64,000 bases of DNA from Thuidium tamariscinum (lineage: Eukaryota > Streptophyta > Bryopsida > Hypnales > Thuidiaceae): NCBI GenBank assembly GCA_947034885.2, contig OX344752.2, forward strand, positions 22,033,386 to 22,097,385, read 5' to 3'. Numbering within the stretch: the stretch's first letter is position 1; each line of letters begins with the position of its first letter. Shown piece after piece: positions 1 through 12,424 of this stretch. A program made the translations under genes and the position numbers. Under the pieces are notes generated by a model. That model ran no database searches. It had not been told where the DNA came from and worked only from the letters and a program-made list of their open reading frames with translations.

Positions 1-7
1 TCTTTTT

Positions 8-761
8 TTAAACCCCTAAATGCCTAAGCTATGTTTTTTGGCAACATAGCGATTTTGGGCAACTCACTGTGGATGGAGTTTTTATTTTTTTTCTTTGAAA
101 TTTTGACACAACATGTCTCCAAGGAGTAGATTTAAGGCACAACAATTTTCATAGCTTTTGACTTTATGGTTTAAAAGTTATGGCATGATAAGTGATTTTC
201 TCTACTATTTGGGTAGTCCGGGCAGCTCAAAAAACTTCTTCAAATGTCACTTTAAGAAATAATTGAAATGTGAAAAAAATTCTTTGAACTTTTATATATA
301 TGTGAAGCTTTAAATCATTCCATTACGATTAATGAAGTGAAAGTTATGAGGATTTAAAGTTTGTGGATAGGTATAGAGTTTTTGAAAACCACACCTACCC
401 ACAAACTTAAAGTCCTCATAACTTTCACTTCATTAATTGTAATGGAACAATTCAATTACACATACATAAAAGTTCAAAGAATTTGTTTCAAGTTTCAATT
501 TTCTTAAAAAGTGACTTTTGAAGAAGTTTTTTGAGCTGCCTGGACTGCCTGCATACTTGCATAGTAGAGAAAATCACTTGTCATGCCATAACTTTTTAAC
601 CATGAGATCAAAATCTATGAAAATTGTTGTGCCTTAAAACTACTCCTTGGGCACATGTTGTGTCAAAATTTCAAAGCAAAACAATAAAAACTCCATCTGT
701 AGTGAGCTACCTAAAATTGCTATATTGCCGAAAAACACAGCTTTTGCATTTGAGAGGTTAA
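8..761. mobile_element. Foldback TTAA element (piggyBac-like ends), about 750 bp
   Basis: The two halves are inverted copies of each other: roughly 8-378 pairs with 390-761, around a short loop near 380-388. The left end reads TTAAACCCCTAAATGCC and the right end GCATTTGAGAGGTTAA, so TTAA flanks both ends and the tips are degenerate copies of the CCCCTAAA motif seen in the other elements here. It contains no coding capacity. I infer a non-autonomous foldback element of the same family; TTAA duplication is the hallmark of piggyBac transposition. Confidence 0.6.
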
Positions 762-923
762 TTTATACTCTAAAATTGTGTTAAAAAAACAAATTTAAAT
801 CTTTTTTCTACATTGATAGCATGCAAAATCAAACTCTTCATAACTTTCAACTCATTATTAGAAATAAAATGGTTCAAATGCTTTTATTTAGGTATCAATC
901 CATCTCATCCCATCCCATCCAAT

Positions 924-1851
924 TTAACCCCTAAAGGACCAAGGCCTTTTCTGTCAAAAACCTCTCAAAACTGCCATTTCTGTTGCATTCATCCAAGAAA
1001 ACAAAAAATATATTTTTTTAAGAATCTAACCATAGGATCTCGTACTTAACTTGATTGAGATCAAGTGGTAAAAATTTCATGAAGTTTGACCGTACAGATT
1101 GGAAGATATGAGCATTCAAAGTTGGAAATACAAGTTTTTTTGAACTGTGGTTTGCAATTTCAGATGACTTTGACTGAAATTTGTATTAAAAAATTGCACT
1201 ATAGACTTTGAATTTATAATTTTTTGTGTTAAGAAATTGAGTTGAGAGTCTAGGAAAAAAATTTCACACAAAAAACACTTGATTTTCATTCTTTAAAAAA
1301 TTGTTAAATAGATGTAGGTCCAAGATTGAAAGAAAAACTAAATGGTTAATAACTCTAAGATGGGATTGAAATACAATAATCCCAATGGTGAGATTGCTCT
1401 AGAAAGTAAACATAACCTTGTCCAACAATTTTTTTTTAAAAATTGTGAAAATTGCATTCAAAAATGAATCCTATAAGTTATTTTTTCAAGAAATTGTTTA
1501 GATTGCCCAAAAAACAAGATTCTCCATAACTTTCTCATTATAAGTCCAAATAGAGTGAATCGAAGCTTCACATGTAGGCAAAAATATATTATTTTAGAAA
1601 AAAAATTAAAAAATTAAATTTTGACTCTTTGCAAAAGAAAATTCTGCCCACCGAATGAAAATTTTTGGGCTTTTGTGGTATAACTTTTGCTCCTGGTCAC
1701 CAATTGAAATAAAAATTACATTCCCATGAAGCTAATCAGTTTTCCTATCTTATGAGAAAGTTTCAAAAAGATTCATTAAAAATTGAGGTCTACGGAACCT
1801 ACCCGAACTCCAAATTGTCCCCCAAGGGGACAATGTTCCTTTAGGGGTTAA
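924..1851 (+). mobile_element. TTAA element copy A (piggyBac-like MITE)
   Basis: It starts TTAACCCCTAAAGGACC and ends CCTTTAGGGGTTAA, so both tips are the same inverted sequence directly bordered by TTAA. It is about 930 bp, AT-rich, with no open frame longer than short chance ORFs. Its right 560 bp are repeated almost unchanged at 6270-6833, and more diverged inside 2040-2682 and (inverted) 9001-10071. TTAA target sites with CCC-starting tips are known from piggyBac; assignment to that superfamily is inferred, as no transposase is visible. Confidence 0.65.
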
Positions 1852-2039
1852 GGGAATTTTGATTTACTACTAGAAAAAAAAACAAAAAAAACGCTAACAT
1901 CCAAGGATGCTGCAAAAAGAGACTTTTCAAGCAATTTGACTTTCACTGTAGGGCTACTACGGAATGAGTGACTTGTTAGAAAAATAGAAGATTTATGCTT
2001 TGCAAATGCTTCACAAATGCTCTGCAAATGAACTTGAAT

Positions 2040-2682
2040 TTTTTGCACTACAAAGTTTTGAGCTTTAAATCCTTATTGTGGAAAATTGAGTTGAAAATCT
2101 TAGAAATCAATTGAATTGAAAAAAACTTTATATATTCATTCTTAATAAAAATTGTTAAGTAGAAGTAGATACAACATAGAAAAAAAATCTAAATGATTAA
2201 TATGTCTAAGATGGGATTGTAATGGTGAGATTGCTTAAAAAAGAAAACTAAACCATCTTGATTTTTTTTAAATTGTAAAAATTGCATTCAAAAATGAATC
2301 CTCTAAGTTATTTTTCTAAAAAGTTACTAAAATTGTCCAAAAAACAAGATTGTCCATAACTTTGACATTACTCATTCAAATGAAATGAATCAAAGCTTTC
2401 CATGAAAACAAAAATGTTATCTATAAGAAATAAAATTATTAAAAAAATAAAATTTTCAATTTTCAATATTTTTTGCTACTTGCTTTCTCTAGTTTTGAGC
2501 TTATTTGGGCATAACTTTTGTTCAAAGGTCCAAATAGGGAAAAAAATTATATTTTCCATGAAGCAAATATGTTTTGCTATCTTTCAAAAAAAATTCAGAA
2601 GATCATAACTAAAATTGATATTGTTGGTACTTGCCTAAAGTCCAATTTGTCCCCCCAAAGACAATAGTCTTCTAGGAGTTAA
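2040..2682 (+). mobile_element. Partial, diverged TTAA element copy B
   Basis: This stretch follows copy A and repeats its right two thirds with many substitutions. Shared landmarks are a run reading AAGATGGGATTG, a copy of AAAATTGCATTCAAAAATGA, and the terminal block of CCCCCAAAGACAATAG followed by CTAGGAGTTAA. The left end is missing or unrecognisable, so the boundary at 2040 is approximate. Confidence 0.5.
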
Positions 2683-5600
2683 CAATGACTTTCTACAATA
2701 GTAATTCAGCAAGGGTCAATCATCACTTCCACTTTATTAGATCTAGTCTAGAAAAAATTGTGTTATAGTAGCATTCTAGTATTGCACTTAGGTAACATTG
2801 CAAAAATGAGTGCATTATATCTTTTGTGTTACTAGATTTAAAAGGTTGTTAGAAAATGTCCAAAAAAAATCCTTTCCAATCCCTTTCTCAAATTTGTGTA
2901 CAACTTTTGATTTGAGGCTTGAAATCTAAAAAAAATTTAAAAGATGAAAGTGAAATTTATTTTGCAATTTTTATTAGTTCGAATATTTTTGAAGAAAATT
3001 GATTTTCCATACCTAAATGAGGTTTGAAATATCACTTGAAATACAATTATGGTGTTTTACATATCCCATGTGGGTTGTCTTCCCTTCTACAACCGCACTA
3101 GTATAAAGGGCTTGTCATTTAATCCTTTCATACTCACACTCTAAATGGATTTGGAAGCCATAAAATATTTTTGTCAAATTGGTGTATTGTACATAGTGTA
3201 TATTGTATGGTATATAATGTACTGTTGTGGAATTTTATTTTTTCCCATGTTCTAGGATTGCTAGGAAAGTGCCCTAAACCTCAATCCACATTACTTTATA
3301 ATGACTATAGAATGACTTGCCACATGTCAATCCATTTGAATGGTATAAAGATTCCATTACAACTTTTAAATTATTATATAATGACTGGCCATGTCAAATT
3401 TACAATGTATCTACTATAACTTGAAAATGACTTGAAAATGACTAACCACGTCATTGTTCATGTTAAATTTACAATGGGTCTATTATAACTTCAAAATGAT
3501 TGTAGAATGACTAACCACGTCATTGTTCATGTTAAATTTACAATGGGTCTATTATAACTTCAAAATGATTGTAGAATGACTAGCCATATAGATGTCTATG
3601 CCAAATCTTCAATGAGTCTATACTTTCTAAACAGGAGCTCTAAGCCATTTCCTTAAGACAAATTTTCTTTAACACTTAGTTAACCATTGAATTCTTCATC
3701 CAATTCTCCATCCAAGGAGAAGTGGATGGTGATAAGAAGCCTACAATCGTTTATATAAATGACTTGTCTATAATGATTGCATGCCCAAAGTCATTTTGCA
3801 ATCCCAAGTGTTCAAAACAATTGCATTTAATTCATTTTGGCAGTCATTTATGCCCTCATTTTTTTGTAGTGACCTTCAACCAAATTGGTTTTTACATTCA
3901 CACATGACATTGGTGATTGGGTTTTTTAATGATGAGAATTTTCTCCCTCCAATGTCAATATAATTTTGTCACTTGGTAGATTGGCATATGTAGTTTCTGC
4001 AATTATGGTAACCCAATCTAGTCTCAAATTAAAAAAATTGGACAATTTTCTATATACTAGTAGTAGTGACAAAAATGCCTCATAATATGATTTTTTTACT
4101 TTAAGTTTGTAGTTCAAACCATATGAAACTTGTATTCACTCATTTTCTTTCTTGAGTTTTTTTTAAGTACCAAATGCATTTTCTAAGGTCCCAACATCAT
4201 TGAGACGTAGACAAAAGCAAAAAAACAAAAATAATATAAAATAAACTTTGTTAAATTGATAGTAAAATCAATTATCTTTGTTTCAATACAAAGTCAATTT
4301 CTACTACTTTCTTTAATAACATTGCAATTGTCTTTGTTAAAACTATTGTTTTCACCAATTTCTTCTTACTTGCAATTTTTGGATTTAGGACATTGTTTTA
4401 ATTCTATCATTTTGATTTACTTTTGGAAATAAGATATATGTAACAAATTCTATTTTTTAATATGAATTTTTAAAGGACCAATTGGTTGATGATCGACCAA
4501 TTGGAAATTTAGGTAGGATCCTAAGAAGTCAATTGTAAATGGATTTTTCTAAAATTTTGACCCAAGGTGTAGACAATAATATATCTCTATAGAGGGAATT
4601 TTTTTTTATTGAGTGCCTTAATCAATAGTTGTGCTAGCTAAAGTTTCTTTAGCGAAGACAATAGTCGAGTTAGTCCATTCAAAATTTCACCTCTATTTTC
4701 GAAATTTTTTAGGTTTGTAATCAATATAATATATAGGATGTAATTTTTAAAAATATAGCCATACGTTGTTCAAAAATCTTGCTTTAAGAAGAATTAAACA
4801 TGGATTTTCCTTCAATCCTTGAACAACATGCTGGTGATTGTGAAAATCATCAATTTTGATATTGTTGGAATCACTAGTTTATAAAAATCCAAAATATACA
4901 TTGGATGTCAAACTACTATAGAAGATCTTTCCTTCCTTCTCTAATTCCGAGGATGAGTAGTTGCACTTCTGCCCTATACAACAAAAATGCTCTCTAATTC
5001 ATTGACTAGAAAATAGCCTTGGTGTCATTTATTAAATAAATGATGCCTTGGGGGGGGGGGGTTGTTACTTAGGATTGTTCCCAAAAAAATGTAATAGAAT
5101 TGAAGCTATTTAACATGCTAAGTAGGGTAAAAAAATTTATTCTTTACACTTCAAATGCTACAATTTTTCAATCTATAAGATAAATTCTTTTGAAAAAATT
5201 AGATACATTCATTGCCATAGTAGTCTAGTATAAATTTGTATAGTTGAATTTATTTAAGAAAAAATTCCCACTACCATTAAAATTTACAATTTTTGATAAT
5301 GTTTGTCCAAAATGAGTTTCAATCCTTCAAGAATTAAATGTTATAATAATAGGAATTGCGCTAAATTTCCAAAACTATTATAGCTTCTGATGTATATAAG
5401 AATCAATTGAAGTCTAAGTCTCCTTCATTATAGACAAATCATTTGCTTAACACCTAAAGATTCATGCACCTAAAAAGTAGTTATGCTTCAGTCAACTTTA
5501 ATTGCAACTTTCAAAATACCTAATTTATTTAAGAGACTATTTTTTTCTATGTTTACTAAATCATTTTCAATTTTTCCCACAAATATTATAACAATGCCAA

Positions 5601-5944
5601 TATTTCACAAAATGAACTGAAATCTTTTAAAGTGATAGAAAATCTAGAATGTTATATAATAAGAATAAAAAAGTCACTCTCAAATATGATTTAAAGGTTA
5701 AAATTTTGCTCAAACATGATGTTCAACTATTTGCAAAGGATCTTGTCCTTTAAAGATTAACCCTTAATGATCTATGGGGGTGAATACTTTTTAAATGGGC
5801 CAAAACCATTGTGAACTTGAACAATTTGTATGCTCATTTTTTCTTGAGATCGAATAGAGTATAACTATAGCATGTTGAAGTTCACATTAAGAGTGAATAC
5901 TTGACAAAAATTTGATTATTTGGCTATATAATTTAAGAGAAAAT
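2683..5944. other. Gene-free AT-rich spacer
   Basis: No exon-like reading frame, RNA gene or element end is recognisable here apart from the tandem array at 3300-3625 and an unbroken run of G at about 5050. The short ORFs have no recognisable protein character. Confidence 0.5.
3300..3625. repeat. Tandem array, unit about 69 bp
   Basis: Two nearly identical 69-bp units start at about 3443 and 3512 (each beginning TAACCACGTCATTGTTCATG) and are flanked by more diverged copies beginning near 3309, 3378 and 3580. Each contains a form of the phrase TTTACAATGGGTCTATTATA. It is a small minisatellite with no associated gene. Confidence 0.6.
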
Positions 5945-6833
5945 TTAACCCCTTAAGGCCAAATAACTTCTTGACAATGAAAATTTTCTATGAATTGTGC
6001 CACTTTGATATTTTCTGTACATAGATGTGATTGAATTTTTTAATTTCAACCATACAAAAATAAAAGACTACTTTGTTTAGTATGCATAGAATTAATTTTG
6101 GATAATTTTGACTAATGAATTTTTAGATTATAACAATTTTGGATGATCAACTTTATAGGTAGAAATAGCAAGATTTTGGAGAAAAAAGTTTATAAAAGAT
6201 GAATAATGCTTCTTTATCCTCCTGACACATACCAAAAACATTGGAATCTAAGGGACATATATTATTATTTTATTTAAGAAATTGTTAAGTAGATGTAGGT
6301 CCAAGATTGAAAGAAAAACTAAATGGTTAGTAACTCTAAGATGGGATTGAAATACAATAATCCCAATGGTGAGATTGTTCTAGAAAGTAAACATAACCTT
6401 GTCCAACAATTTTTTTTTTTAAATTGTGAAAATTGCATTCAAAAATGAATCCTATAAGTTATTTTTTCAAGAAATTGTTTAGATTGCCCAAAAAACAAGA
6501 TTCTCCATAACTTTCTCATTATAAGTCCAAATAGAGTGAATCAAAGCTTCACATGTAGGCAAAAATATATTATTTTAGAAAAAAAAATTAAAAAATTAAA
6601 TGTTGACTCTTTGCAAAAAAAAATTCTGCCCACCGAATGAATATTTTTGGGCTTTTGTGGTATAACTTTTGCTCCTGGTCATCAATTGAAATAAAAATTA
6701 CATTCCCATGAAGCTAATCAGTTTTCCTATCTTATGAGAAAGTTTCAAAAAGATTCATTAAAAATTGAGGTTTACGGAACCTGCTCGAACTCCAAATTGT
6801 CCCCCGAGGGGACAATGTTCCTTTAGGGGTTAA
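5945..6833 (+). mobile_element. TTAA element copy C (piggyBac-like MITE)
   Basis: It starts TTAACCCCTTAAGGCC and ends CCTTTAGGGGTTAA. From about 6270 to the right end it matches copy A (1287-1851) with only scattered single-base differences, whereas the left 320 bp are unrelated to A. The element is therefore a chimera or a recombinant of the family. No coding capacity. Confidence 0.65.
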
Positions 6834-9000
6834 TGAACTAATAATTTCTTAGAATATTTTTTTATTTTCTTTAGTTGACAATGAAGTTAAAAAACAACTT
6901 GTAATTTTTTCAACATTTATTGGAATGACCTCAAAAAAAGCTTCATAAGTAGATTAAAATGATTGGCATTTATTTTAAAACTTTTAGGTAAAATTTTTTA
7001 AAAATGAAGTGAATATTGAATAGAGCTTGCTGAAGATCTCAAAAAACTCAAAATGGGATCCTTAGAGAAGACTTCAATGTCATGAGGGTACATGTTTTCA
7101 TTATCTGTTTGGTGTTCTATAGAAAATGAAGATGTTAAGAGCTATAATAAAAAATAATTTATTTTCTTTCCCTCTAATATTGATAAATCCTTGCCACATT
7201 CATTTTGAATATTTTTCTAAATAAATAAATCAAAATTAATTCTTTTGTTTTTTGTATATCAAATTTGTTATAATTTTCTAATTTCCATCTCTTTCTATTG
7301 TAATAGATTGACATAGGCATACATTTGGTCATGTAACCATGATTATTTTTTCTTATACATTGCACAAGTCGCTTCATAGAAATTATTAGTATAGTAATTA
7401 TAGTTTTTAAATTGTTTTCATGAAAGTATTATAAAAGGTCATTATATGTTGGAATGGCAAGTATTGCATTTTTTGAGCTCATTGTCATTGTCACTTTGAC
7501 AAATTGTTACAATGACAATGTGACAATGCAATGGGATAAAAAGTGGCATACGACCTAGGTCAATTAATTAGCCCCCCTCCTCTCTCAAAAAATTTACAAG
7601 CCATTGATTTTAAAAAAACAAACAAACTTACCTTTGTAATCACTGTTGATTTCTCAAAAATTTCCAAGCCATTGATCATGTAAGATTTAATCTAAACCGT
7701 TCAGATACAAATACGGATACGGATATGGATATTCTACATATATTATATTGATTATATGGATACAATCCAGGTATAGTCTAGATACAAATATAGATATAGG
7801 TACATATATGAATACAAATACAAATACAAATACAAATACATGATCACTTGTCCCATAATGTTTATCAATAAGTTGGTTTCAAAAAATTACAAGAGGAGAG
7901 GGGGGGAGGGAAATGAAGATTTAAAAGTTTAAAAGTTTAAAAGTTTTCTAGGTGCATAGTGATTGTGTACCCAAAAAAATTTAAATTTTAAAATTTTAAA
8001 TTCTTTGGCCTATAAGAATATGCCAAGTGTACTAAACCCAAATTAAAATTAATTTTTTTTTAGAATTGGTAGTTATTTCCACTTTTTGGTACATTGTTCA
8101 TACAATGAGCTCAAAACAGTGAATTATTTTATCGCATTTAAAAAAAAAATTCCACCCCATTCTCCATACTTGTATTTTTCAAGATGCAAACTACAATTGA
8201 TGTGGAATATACGGCACTACCATATGTGTATGTACATGCATATACATAATTACATATGTGTATCTTGAGTAGCTATATATGTACTTCATCTATATTATGT
8301 ATCCAATATCCAATTACCCATATCTATATCATGTATCTTGAATCCATATTCATACCTTTATTCTAAATTTGTATTTCATATCTTATATCTAATGGCAAAG
8401 ATTTGATGGCTAATATCAATGGCTACAATTTTTTTCAAATATTGATGGTGTTAGTAGGGCAATTAATTTTTTATTTGTAGATCAATAGTTGTCAATTATG
8501 TATAAATCAAATGTGGAGGGATTAATACAAAACACATCAATTGCCTCTTTTCAATACATTGTTCATTAGTGCCTATTGAACACCATAGTTGATATTATAG
8601 TTGTATATAATGTATTAATATATATTATATTTGTACACTTTTGCATTGAAACAATGATATTGCAATGTCCATTTTGCATTGATGCGGTGCTTAGATTGTA
8701 CAAATATAATGTATATTAGTAATTGTGTTGTTATAGTTTTTTACAATATGTTTTTAAATTTTCTTTCATCTTCTTAAATAATTGACTTTGACTACTATGA
8801 ATGGAATTTTCAGTACTTAATGTGGATTTCATGAGCTTACATACAATTCAAAAATTGCCATAACTACTTGAGAAATTAGATTTTTTCAATACCTTTTTTC
8901 CTACATACTATGATAGAAGAAATATACTTGCATAGAATACAATTCAATTTTTTACAAATTTTTTATCTAGTTATCTATTATTTACTTATTTATAAATAAT
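6834..9000. other. Gene-free AT-rich spacer with simple repeats
   Basis: The stretch holds low-complexity repeats (ACAAAT-type hexamers near 7811-7845, TTTAAAAG repeats near 7920, TATC/ATAC-rich DNA at 8220-8390) and short repeated ACAATGACAATG phrases near 7465-7530. I see no gene, RNA or element end. Confidence 0.5.
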
Positions 9001-10071
9001 TTAAACTCTAAATGAATATTGTCCCTTTGGTGGACAAAATAGATTTTGAATAGCTTCCTATGACCTTAGTTTTTTGGGAATTTTTTTGAAATCTACACAT
9101 GAAATAAAAGAACTTATTAGCTTTTTGGAAATATAATTTTTATTTTAATCAATGCTTAGGAGCAAGTTAGAGTTATGCCATCTTAAGTATAATCTTCACA
9201 TGCTTTGGCGGAAATTTACATCTTAAGAAATTTATAAGCAAAACTTGAGATTAAGTGAATTTTTTTTTCTCATAGAGTATATTTTTCTCTATATGTAAAG
9301 CTTTGGTTCATTTCCAACTAAAGTAAGTCTACCTACGACAAGCCAAATACCATTGGGCCCATTACAAGCAAAATTGTATTCATGGTGTACATGTTCAAAC
9401 TTTGAAATGTGCTTCACTTTTCCTTGTAATGGTTTGGTAGGCATTTAGCTTGTCATAGGCTAGTTTACCTTAGAGTTGTGATGTAAAGAACAATCTTGTT
9501 TTGGGGCAATTTGAGCATCTTCTTGAAAAGATAATTTATAAGATATGTTTCTCAATGGAATTTCACAATTTTTCAAAGACATTGTTTTGAAAGGTTGAGT
9601 TTGCCTATTTGAATGATCTTACCATTGAATGAGATTATTGTGTTTCAATCCCATCTTAGAGCTATTAACAATTTTGTTTTTCTTTCAATCTTGAACCTCC
9701 TTCTATTTAATAAAATTTTAAAGAATGAAAATCGAGTGTTTTTAAAAAAAATTCCTCAACTTTCAATTTAATTTTCAATGTAAATTGTCTAAAATTCAAA
9801 TTCTATAGTATAAATTTTTTTTGCAAATGGTAGTTGAAGTCATTTGAAATTGTAAACCAATGTTCAAATTTTTTTTCCAACTTTGAATGCTAATATCTTC
9901 CAATTTGTGCAATCAAACTTTTGAAATCATTACCACATGATTTTTGACAAAGAAAGTACAAAGATCCTATGGTTAGATTCTAAATAATTTATTTTCTTAG
10001 ATGAATGCAACAAAAATGGTAATTTTGAATAGAATTTGATAGAAAAAAGGCATTGGTTTTTTAGGGGTTAA
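9001..10071 (-). mobile_element. TTAA element copy D, inverted
   Basis: It is an inverted, diverged copy of element A. Its right end reads TTTTTTAGGGGTTAA, preceded by the reverse complement of A's left arm (TTAGATGAATGCAACA). Its left end TTAAACTCTAAATGAATA is a decayed form of A's right tip, followed by the matching TTGTCC block. The internal AATCCCATCTTAGAG phrase is the reverse complement of one in A and C. TTAA borders both ends. Confidence 0.6.
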
Positions 10072-10760
10072 TCAAATTTATTAATAAAAAAGAATTTCAA
10101 AAATGTACAAAGTCTTAAGAAATCTTGAGTTGATGGAATGAAACTACATTTTCAAGTCTAATAGTAAAAGTTTTGAGAATTTTAAAATTTTTATTGAGTG
10201 AAATATTATTGGCTAAAATATGACCCTAAATTGATCAATTAAAATTTTTTTAATCCTAAAATATCCAAAATATTTTGAAAAATAATATATAAATATTTTG
10301 TATTGACTTTTCAAAGTTTCCGCAATTTTGTAGAGATTTCTAGAATTATCTTCAAAAATAAAATGTTTGAAGTCATGTTTTAGTCAATAATATATCACTC
10401 AATAAAATTTTAAAATTTATGAGATTCTAACCTCAAAATTTCAAAAAAAAATTACAATTTTCTTACAAAAGAATCTTGAAATTTTTTTACTTCTGCTAAA
10501 GTTATTTCCATTGATGAATTTAATTTAATTTAATTTAATTTTTTGTTTGTTTCAACTATTAAAAAAACCATTTCATGCAAATGTTTTCTTTGCGTCTCAA
10601 ATTTTGATGAAACTCTCTAACTCCTCAATTAGCTATGGCAATTTTTTTAAGTGTACAAAAGATTTTGAGGATCATAGTACTTAGAGGCTCATTATGTTAT
10701 GATTTCCAACCATTTTGGCCTACTTTTTTATTCAATCTTTTCTTTCCCACTCAGGACCTC
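10072..10760. other. Spacer upstream of the plus-strand PPR gene
   Basis: AT-rich DNA with a (TTTAA)n tract near 10519-10540. I see no gene. Composition changes sharply to GC-richer DNA after about 10930, where the PPR gene's 5' region begins. Confidence 0.4.
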
Positions 10761-10763
10761 TGT

Positions 10764-10925
10764 TTCCTGATCCAAACTTTTCCAGCCTTTTCTTCGCCTT
10801 CAACCTTTTCTTTCCTGATCCAACCTTTTCCAGCCTTTTCTTCGCCTTCAACCTTTTCTTTCCAGATCCAACCTTTTCCAGCCTTTTCTTCGCCTTCAAC
10901 CTTTTCTTTCCAGATCCAACGTTTT
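10764..10925. repeat. 48-bp pyrimidine-rich minisatellite, about 3.4 units
   Basis: A 48-bp unit beginning CCAGCCTTTTCTTCGCCTTC is repeated in tandem with very few differences. Because 48 is divisible by three, all frames stay open on both strands, which creates apparent low-complexity proteins (for example a lysine-rich 16-residue repeat on the minus strand). I treat these as by-products. It lies just upstream of the likely 5' region of the PPR gene. Confidence 0.7.
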
Positions 10926-11039
10926 TCCTTCCCTCCTCTTTTTCGCTGTTGCCTTCACTTTTTCCCTTTCCCACAACACTGCAACCGCACCAGACGCCTC
11001 CACGAGCGCGTCGTCATCGTCATCGCGCTCGCAGAGTGG

Positions 11040-11285
11040 ATGGCAGAGTGTGTGCTGCTGAATTGTACTGCTTCCAATCCTCCCCATGTTGCAGCTTCGT
11101 CTTCGCCGCGGGTGGTCACGCAGTCGCAGGGAGCTTTCGCCGCAAAGAACTTAGCCACAGCAGCTAGCAGTAACAAGAACATTTCGAATCCGCGATGGCA
11201 TCATCCCTGCTGCACGTCACTCTTGCGCCTCACGCCTGCTCCACTTCCTCGGTCCTTCCTCTCCCCCTTGAAAATCAGCTCTTAG
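11040..11285 (+). other. Candidate first exon / 5' region of the PPR-SMR gene
   Basis: This GC-rich stretch has two overlapping ATG frames that look like chloroplast transit peptides (Ser/Ala-rich, few acids): one from 11040 starting MAECVLLNCTAS, and one from 11196 starting MASSLLHVTLAP in a GCGATGGC context. Neither joins the next well-supported exon (12425) through an obvious consensus donor in the right phase. A third option is an ATG at 12347 running straight into that exon. I cannot decide between them from sequence alone. Confidence 0.35.
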
Positions 11286-12424
11286 AAATTCACTCACTAG
11301 AAATTGCGCATGGACTCCAATTCTGTTGATGCATTATTACTTCTGAGATGCGAATTGTTCTCGCTTGTGTGAAAACACTTGCTACTGGGGTAGATTGGAT
11401 TTTTAGCATACCGGTACTGGAGAATTTGCAGTAGTGGTGAACTAGTAGGAAATACTCGGTAAGGAGTGACGGAATTTCTCATTTTGGCAATTGAGGCTCT
11501 TCAAGTGCTTATGTAACTGAAATAATGATTGTATGGTGAAAATGCGGTGGATGTGGTGGTAGGAATTGTTGTTGACTTCGAGCACTCTTAGGGTTTAAGT
11601 ATCTTGATAATTTTCCTGACGCCAGCTGAATTCTGTAATCACAGGAAATGTCGGGTTTCTTGTTCTGCAGAAAAGCTGCATTACTGCACCGAAATCTGCT
11701 CGTGCTTGTAGAATTTTTTCAATTTTCATTTTTCTCAGTGGAAATTCCTTTGTGAATCCGATTCAATATGGAAATATTTGATAATTTCTTATTTCTGAGC
11801 TTCGAATTGTTCAAGGTGGTCAAATTTCTGAAAGAAGAGAGGTAGGAAGAGAGGTGGATTAGTAGGAGAGCTCTCGTAAAATCTAGCGTAGAAGTTATTT
11901 GAGGCTCATGTAGTGTTTACGAATTTGAAGGGATGGGGTAGGTAGAGGTGGGAGGAATTGAGTTCCAGCATACTTAGGGTTTAAGTCGCTTGCTAATTTT
12001 CATACGTGAGCTGAATTCTTAATCATGGGAACTATCGCATTTCTCAACTACCGCATTCTGCATGTAAGAGCAGGGGGTTCTTGAATTTTTGCATTGGATG
12101 ACAAAGTATTCGAGTCCTTTGCATGCTATATGTAATAGAACTCTCGAGATTCGTTAACAAATTCGTGATGAAGTTCCTTACCTGCTTAGGTATGTGTGTC
12201 GTTTGTGTATCTTACGCGGCAAGTTTGTTACCTATCAGCGCTGTAATAGGCTAGGAAATGTACCTTCGATGAGCAATTGACCTGGCAGAGGAAACAACAG
12301 CTCATACAACTTCTAGCCTGAAGAAGTTTTGTGTTCTTTCAATGCAATGCCTGTAGAAGTTTGGGCAAGCACTTATTATGCAACGAGCATTCCGCTTGAA
12401 ATTGATTATTATCGTTTATTGCAG

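Noticed and set aside
3300..3625. Possible CRISPR-like array (regular repeats)
   Set aside because: Repeats are contiguous with no unique spacers, and the genome is eukaryotic; it is a tandem minisatellite.
10732..10974. Minus-strand Lys-rich repeat protein (KRLKAKKRLEK units)
   Set aside because: It is a reading of the same 48-bp repeat in a frame kept open only because the unit is a multiple of three.
10635..11285. 216-codon plus-strand frame over the minisatellite
   Set aside because: Its first two thirds are produced by the 48-bp tandem repeat, and it begins in AT-rich spacer. Only its last part (from 11040) may be a real exon.
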